A stretch of 10,523 nucleotides of DNA from Spongospora subterranea (lineage: Eukaryota; Endomyxa; Phytomyxea; Plasmodiophorida; Plasmodiophoridae), in the NCBI GenBank assembly GCA_900404475.1, contig OUQQ01000666.1:1-10523 (forward strand). Direction: 5' to 3'. Below, in pieces: positions 7,434 through 10,523 of this stretch (positions are counted from its first letter, which is position 1; the number at the start of each line of letters is the position of its first letter). The translations under genes were made by a program, and so were the position numbers. A model generated the notes under the pieces. The model was not told the origin of the DNA. It saw nothing but the letters and a program-made list of their open reading frames with translations, and did not search any database.

Positions 7434-7684
7434 GAAATACAATATCTGCTTGAAGCGATGCGCAGTGAGCCGACACTCCATCAGCTTGTGAAAGACTCCC
7501 TGGAAAAGGACTCGAAGCTCGCTCGGGATGAGATCCGGTTCTTCGAGGTTGCCTGTGCGGAAGCTATTTGTGTTCACAAAGTTCGCATGGCAAAGAAGAT
7601 TATTGCTTACGCTTCGTGATCCCATCACGCGCGGCAATAATCTCACTGCGAATCGCTTCAAGCAGATATTGTACTTTCTGCTTC
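7428..7684. repeat. 42/43-bp inverted repeat enclosing 172 bp
   Basis: The left arm 7428-7469 and the reverse complement of the right arm 7642-7684 are identical except for one substitution and one inserted base. The similarity may reach a few bases further out. Both arms, each read outside-in, can encode the same peptide, QYLLEA(M/I)RSE, suggesting that a coding segment was duplicated in inverted orientation. The left arm touches the end of the Gag reading and the right arm touches the end of the minus-strand protease reading, so the repeat marks the rearrangement junction. No target-site duplication is visible next to it. Confidence 0.75.
7458..7619 (+). CDS. Short orphan ORF inside the inverted repeat, unknown
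   Basis: An ATG-to-TGA frame of 53 codons starts in the left repeat arm and runs through most of the spacer. The frame is open back to 7428. Its product would be charged and probably helical (LHQLVKDSLEKDSKLARDEI), and reads more like protein than the other five frames here. It may be a fragment of the retroelement's polyprotein or of an unrelated captured gene. It is too short and too embedded in broken DNA to call as a working gene. Confidence 0.2.
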   Translation: MRSEPTLHQLVKDSLEKDSKLARDEIRFFEVACAEAICVHKVRMAKKIIAYAS

Positions 7685-7689
7685 GACCC

Positions 7690-8111
7690 ACAAATTGGCA
7701 CATTCGTCGAAAAGCAAAAAGCTCCCCAGTTCGAAATGGAACCGGTACCGTACGATGTAAAGTCGATGTAGATGTAATTCCATCAAAAGCTATTGCTCTA
7801 ATGGGGCGATTGTTTGTTCTCCAGGGTATCGAGTGCTGAGTGGCAAATTTAAAACTCATGAAGCAGGAACCCGCTCCTGTATCTATCAAAACTTCCTTGT
7901 TGATCGTGCGTCCGGCTATGTCGAACTCGCACGCACAATGTACAACGAAGAATAGTTCGAACTGTTAGCATCATTTTGATTGGAGTTTTCCGGAATTGAA
8001 AGTTTTGGCATCCGAAGGTGTTTGCGAAGCGCGCAGCTGGCTCCTTTGTCGCGACGATACGTGAGCATCGAACTCCGATGCCTGACGCATGACATCTTCG
8101 AGCGAAGAGCA
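7690..8111 (-). pseudogene. Ty3/gypsy Gag C-terminus and aspartic protease relic, inverted
   Basis: Reading leftwards from 8111, one frame gives SLEDVMRQASEFDAH, the pattern of the last Gag helix in gypsy elements, then a polar tail to stops at 7973-7971 and 7967-7965. The same frame then enters a retropepsin: a strand ending AGRTINKEVLIDTGAG, with the catalytic DTGA encoded at 7883-7872, followed by SFKFATQHSIP and an AFDG segment as in gypsy proteases. The match fades at about 7690, at the right arm of the inverted repeat. The zinc knuckle normally lying between Gag and protease is not visible. Retropepsins cleave the Gag-Pol polyprotein as dimers. This copy is dead because of the stops, the lost flanks and its opposite orientation to the plus-strand Gag piece. 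Confidence 0.7.
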
Positions 8112-8208
8112 TTATGTCTATTTTGTCGGCTCGAGCTTTACGTGGCAAACACAATCCCAGGCCGGCGACAACCGAACCCACCTTCTGTGTGCTTGGACGA
8201 TAATAATG

Positions 8209-8330
8209 AACCTCTTTTTAAAGCGATTGGAGTACCATGACCAATGGAAGGGGTACAGCGAAGCCGATGGGACATGGGAACCCGAGCAAAACCAAACACT
8301 GGTCAGTAACTTCCACCGTAACAATCCTGA
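8209..8330 (+). pseudogene. Chromodomain relic from a Ty3/gypsy integrase C-terminus
   Basis: The plus strand encodes a chromodomain core with WKGYSEADGTWEPEQN (WKGY at 8245-8256), followed by SNFHRNNPDRPAP, which resembles the short His/Pro tail after chromodomains in gypsy (chromovirus) Pol proteins. In such elements it sits at the end of integrase and steers insertion to marked chromatin. The N-terminal strand of the domain is degraded, and no integrase, RNase H or reverse transcriptase lies upstream, so only the 3' tip of Pol remains. It has the same orientation as the Gag piece at 7060-7433 and the opposite orientation to the protease piece between them. Confidence 0.75.
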
Positions 8331-8681
8331 TAGGCCGGCACCGAGCACCAACAATATGACTTGCTCGGATACCGGCGGGGACGGTGACCTTGGTCGGGGC
8401 AGACTGTATTTGATAACGATACGGGCTCAAAGGCCGTACCCGCCGCACTCACCTCAGTTGGATCAACCCCATCCCTACGGTCAGTTATTGCCGAAAAATC
8501 GGCCATAACGATCTGAAATCTAGTCGATTTTGAAGTGATTTGACTGGCGGTAGCTCGACCGGGTTTGCCTATAAACTTGAGGTTGTGTCTACCATGAGCC
8601 TATTCTGCGTTTCGATTAATTTTTTCTTGATCGATTTAATTGTTCTCAGTGTGAGCTGCATCATCGCCTTCTTCAGCATGA
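8331..8681. other. Spacer between the two mobile-element relics
   Basis: The frame after the chromodomain stays open to 8508 but soon loses likeness to anything. A second plus frame (8540-8722) is hydrophobic around FFLIDLIVLSVSCIIAFF and could pass for a membrane helix, but lacks any family match. A retroelement 3' LTR and the left end of the transposon would be expected in this interval. I could not identify either by eye. Confidence 0.35.
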
Positions 8682-10420
<1,739 letters not shown>

Positions 10421-10523
10421 AAGAAGTAAAGGCTGAGAACGAAGTGAGAGGGTTTATTGAAGACACACGAGCGTAGTTCAGTCCGTACGGAGGCCGTAAA
10501 GTATGTATAGGTTGATATATGAA
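10421..10523. other. Right end of window, nothing recognised
   Basis: No gene, repeat or element end was recognised past the transposase tail. A terminal inverted repeat of the transposon might lie here or beyond the window edge. Confidence 0.4.

Noticed and set aside
7528..7839. Plus-strand frame of 103 codons
   Set aside because: It is the antisense of the protease relic and the right repeat arm.
7293..7889. Minus-strand frame of 198 codons taken as one protein
   Set aside because: Only the first part is protease; the rest runs through the inverted repeat and reads the antisense of Gag, so it is an accident of open frame.
8118..8506. Minus-strand frames opposite the chromodomain
   Set aside because: Shadows of the chromodomain-bearing plus frame; no family match.
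8331..8681. LTR or terminal inverted repeat for the two relic elements
   Set aside because: Looked for TG...CA ends, repeated blocks matching 6925-7060, and TTAA-flanked inverted ends; nothing convincing by eye. A dot-plot would settle it.

Overview
The window looks like nuclear DNA of a compact-genome, intron-bearing protist. The evidence is short GT-AG introns (mostly 45-75 nt, possibly down to 33 nt) that restore reading frame, family matches only after splicing, almost no space between genes, and a right half full of decayed transposable elements. Three host gene families are recognisable: an ELO-type fatty-acid elongase, a GRAM-VASt sterol-transfer protein and a PIH1 co-chaperone. Together with a chromodomain Ty3/gypsy relic and a DDE transposase relic, this suits a flagellated protist such as an oomycete or other stramenopile. 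I cannot fix the lineage from sequence alone, and a chytrid-like fungus is not excluded.

Layout. 1-714: no convincing gene; small inverted repeats and an AT-rich patch. 715-1008 (-): a possible small three-exon gene of unknown function. 1068-2089 (+): four-exon ELO-family protein, starting 59 bp from the minus-strand gene, so the two may share a promoter. 2179-5160 (+): a multi-exon gene encoding a GRAM domain, a VASt domain and a C-terminal transmembrane helix (Aster/GRAMD1, Lam/Ysp2-like); its exons from about 3033 onward are well supported and its 5' end is tentative. 5198-6618 (-): seven-exon PIH1 family gene, tail-to-tail with the GRAM-VASt gene with 37 bp between stop codons. 6700-6924 (+): a possible small two-exon gene facing away from PIH1.

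7060-8330 is a broken Ty3/gypsy retrotransposon. Gag lies on the plus strand, then the Gag C-terminus and aspartic protease lie on the minus strand, then a chromodomain lies on the plus strand. This implies an internal inversion and loss of reverse transcriptase, RNase H and integrase core. A 42/43 bp inverted repeat (7428-7469 / 7642-7684) sits at the break. 8682-10420 is a transposase pseudogene of PiggyBac-like type with a Gly/Arg-rich N-terminus, several frameshifts and a C-terminal Cys-rich zinc-ribbon-like end.

Functional links are limited. The ELO and GRAM-VASt proteins both belong to ER lipid metabolism or transport, while PIH1 belongs to R2TP/HSP90 or dynein-assembly co-chaperones. 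Co-orientation of ELO and GRAM-VASt does not imply an operon. All exon boundaries were inferred by eye from splice consensus, phase and family resemblance.
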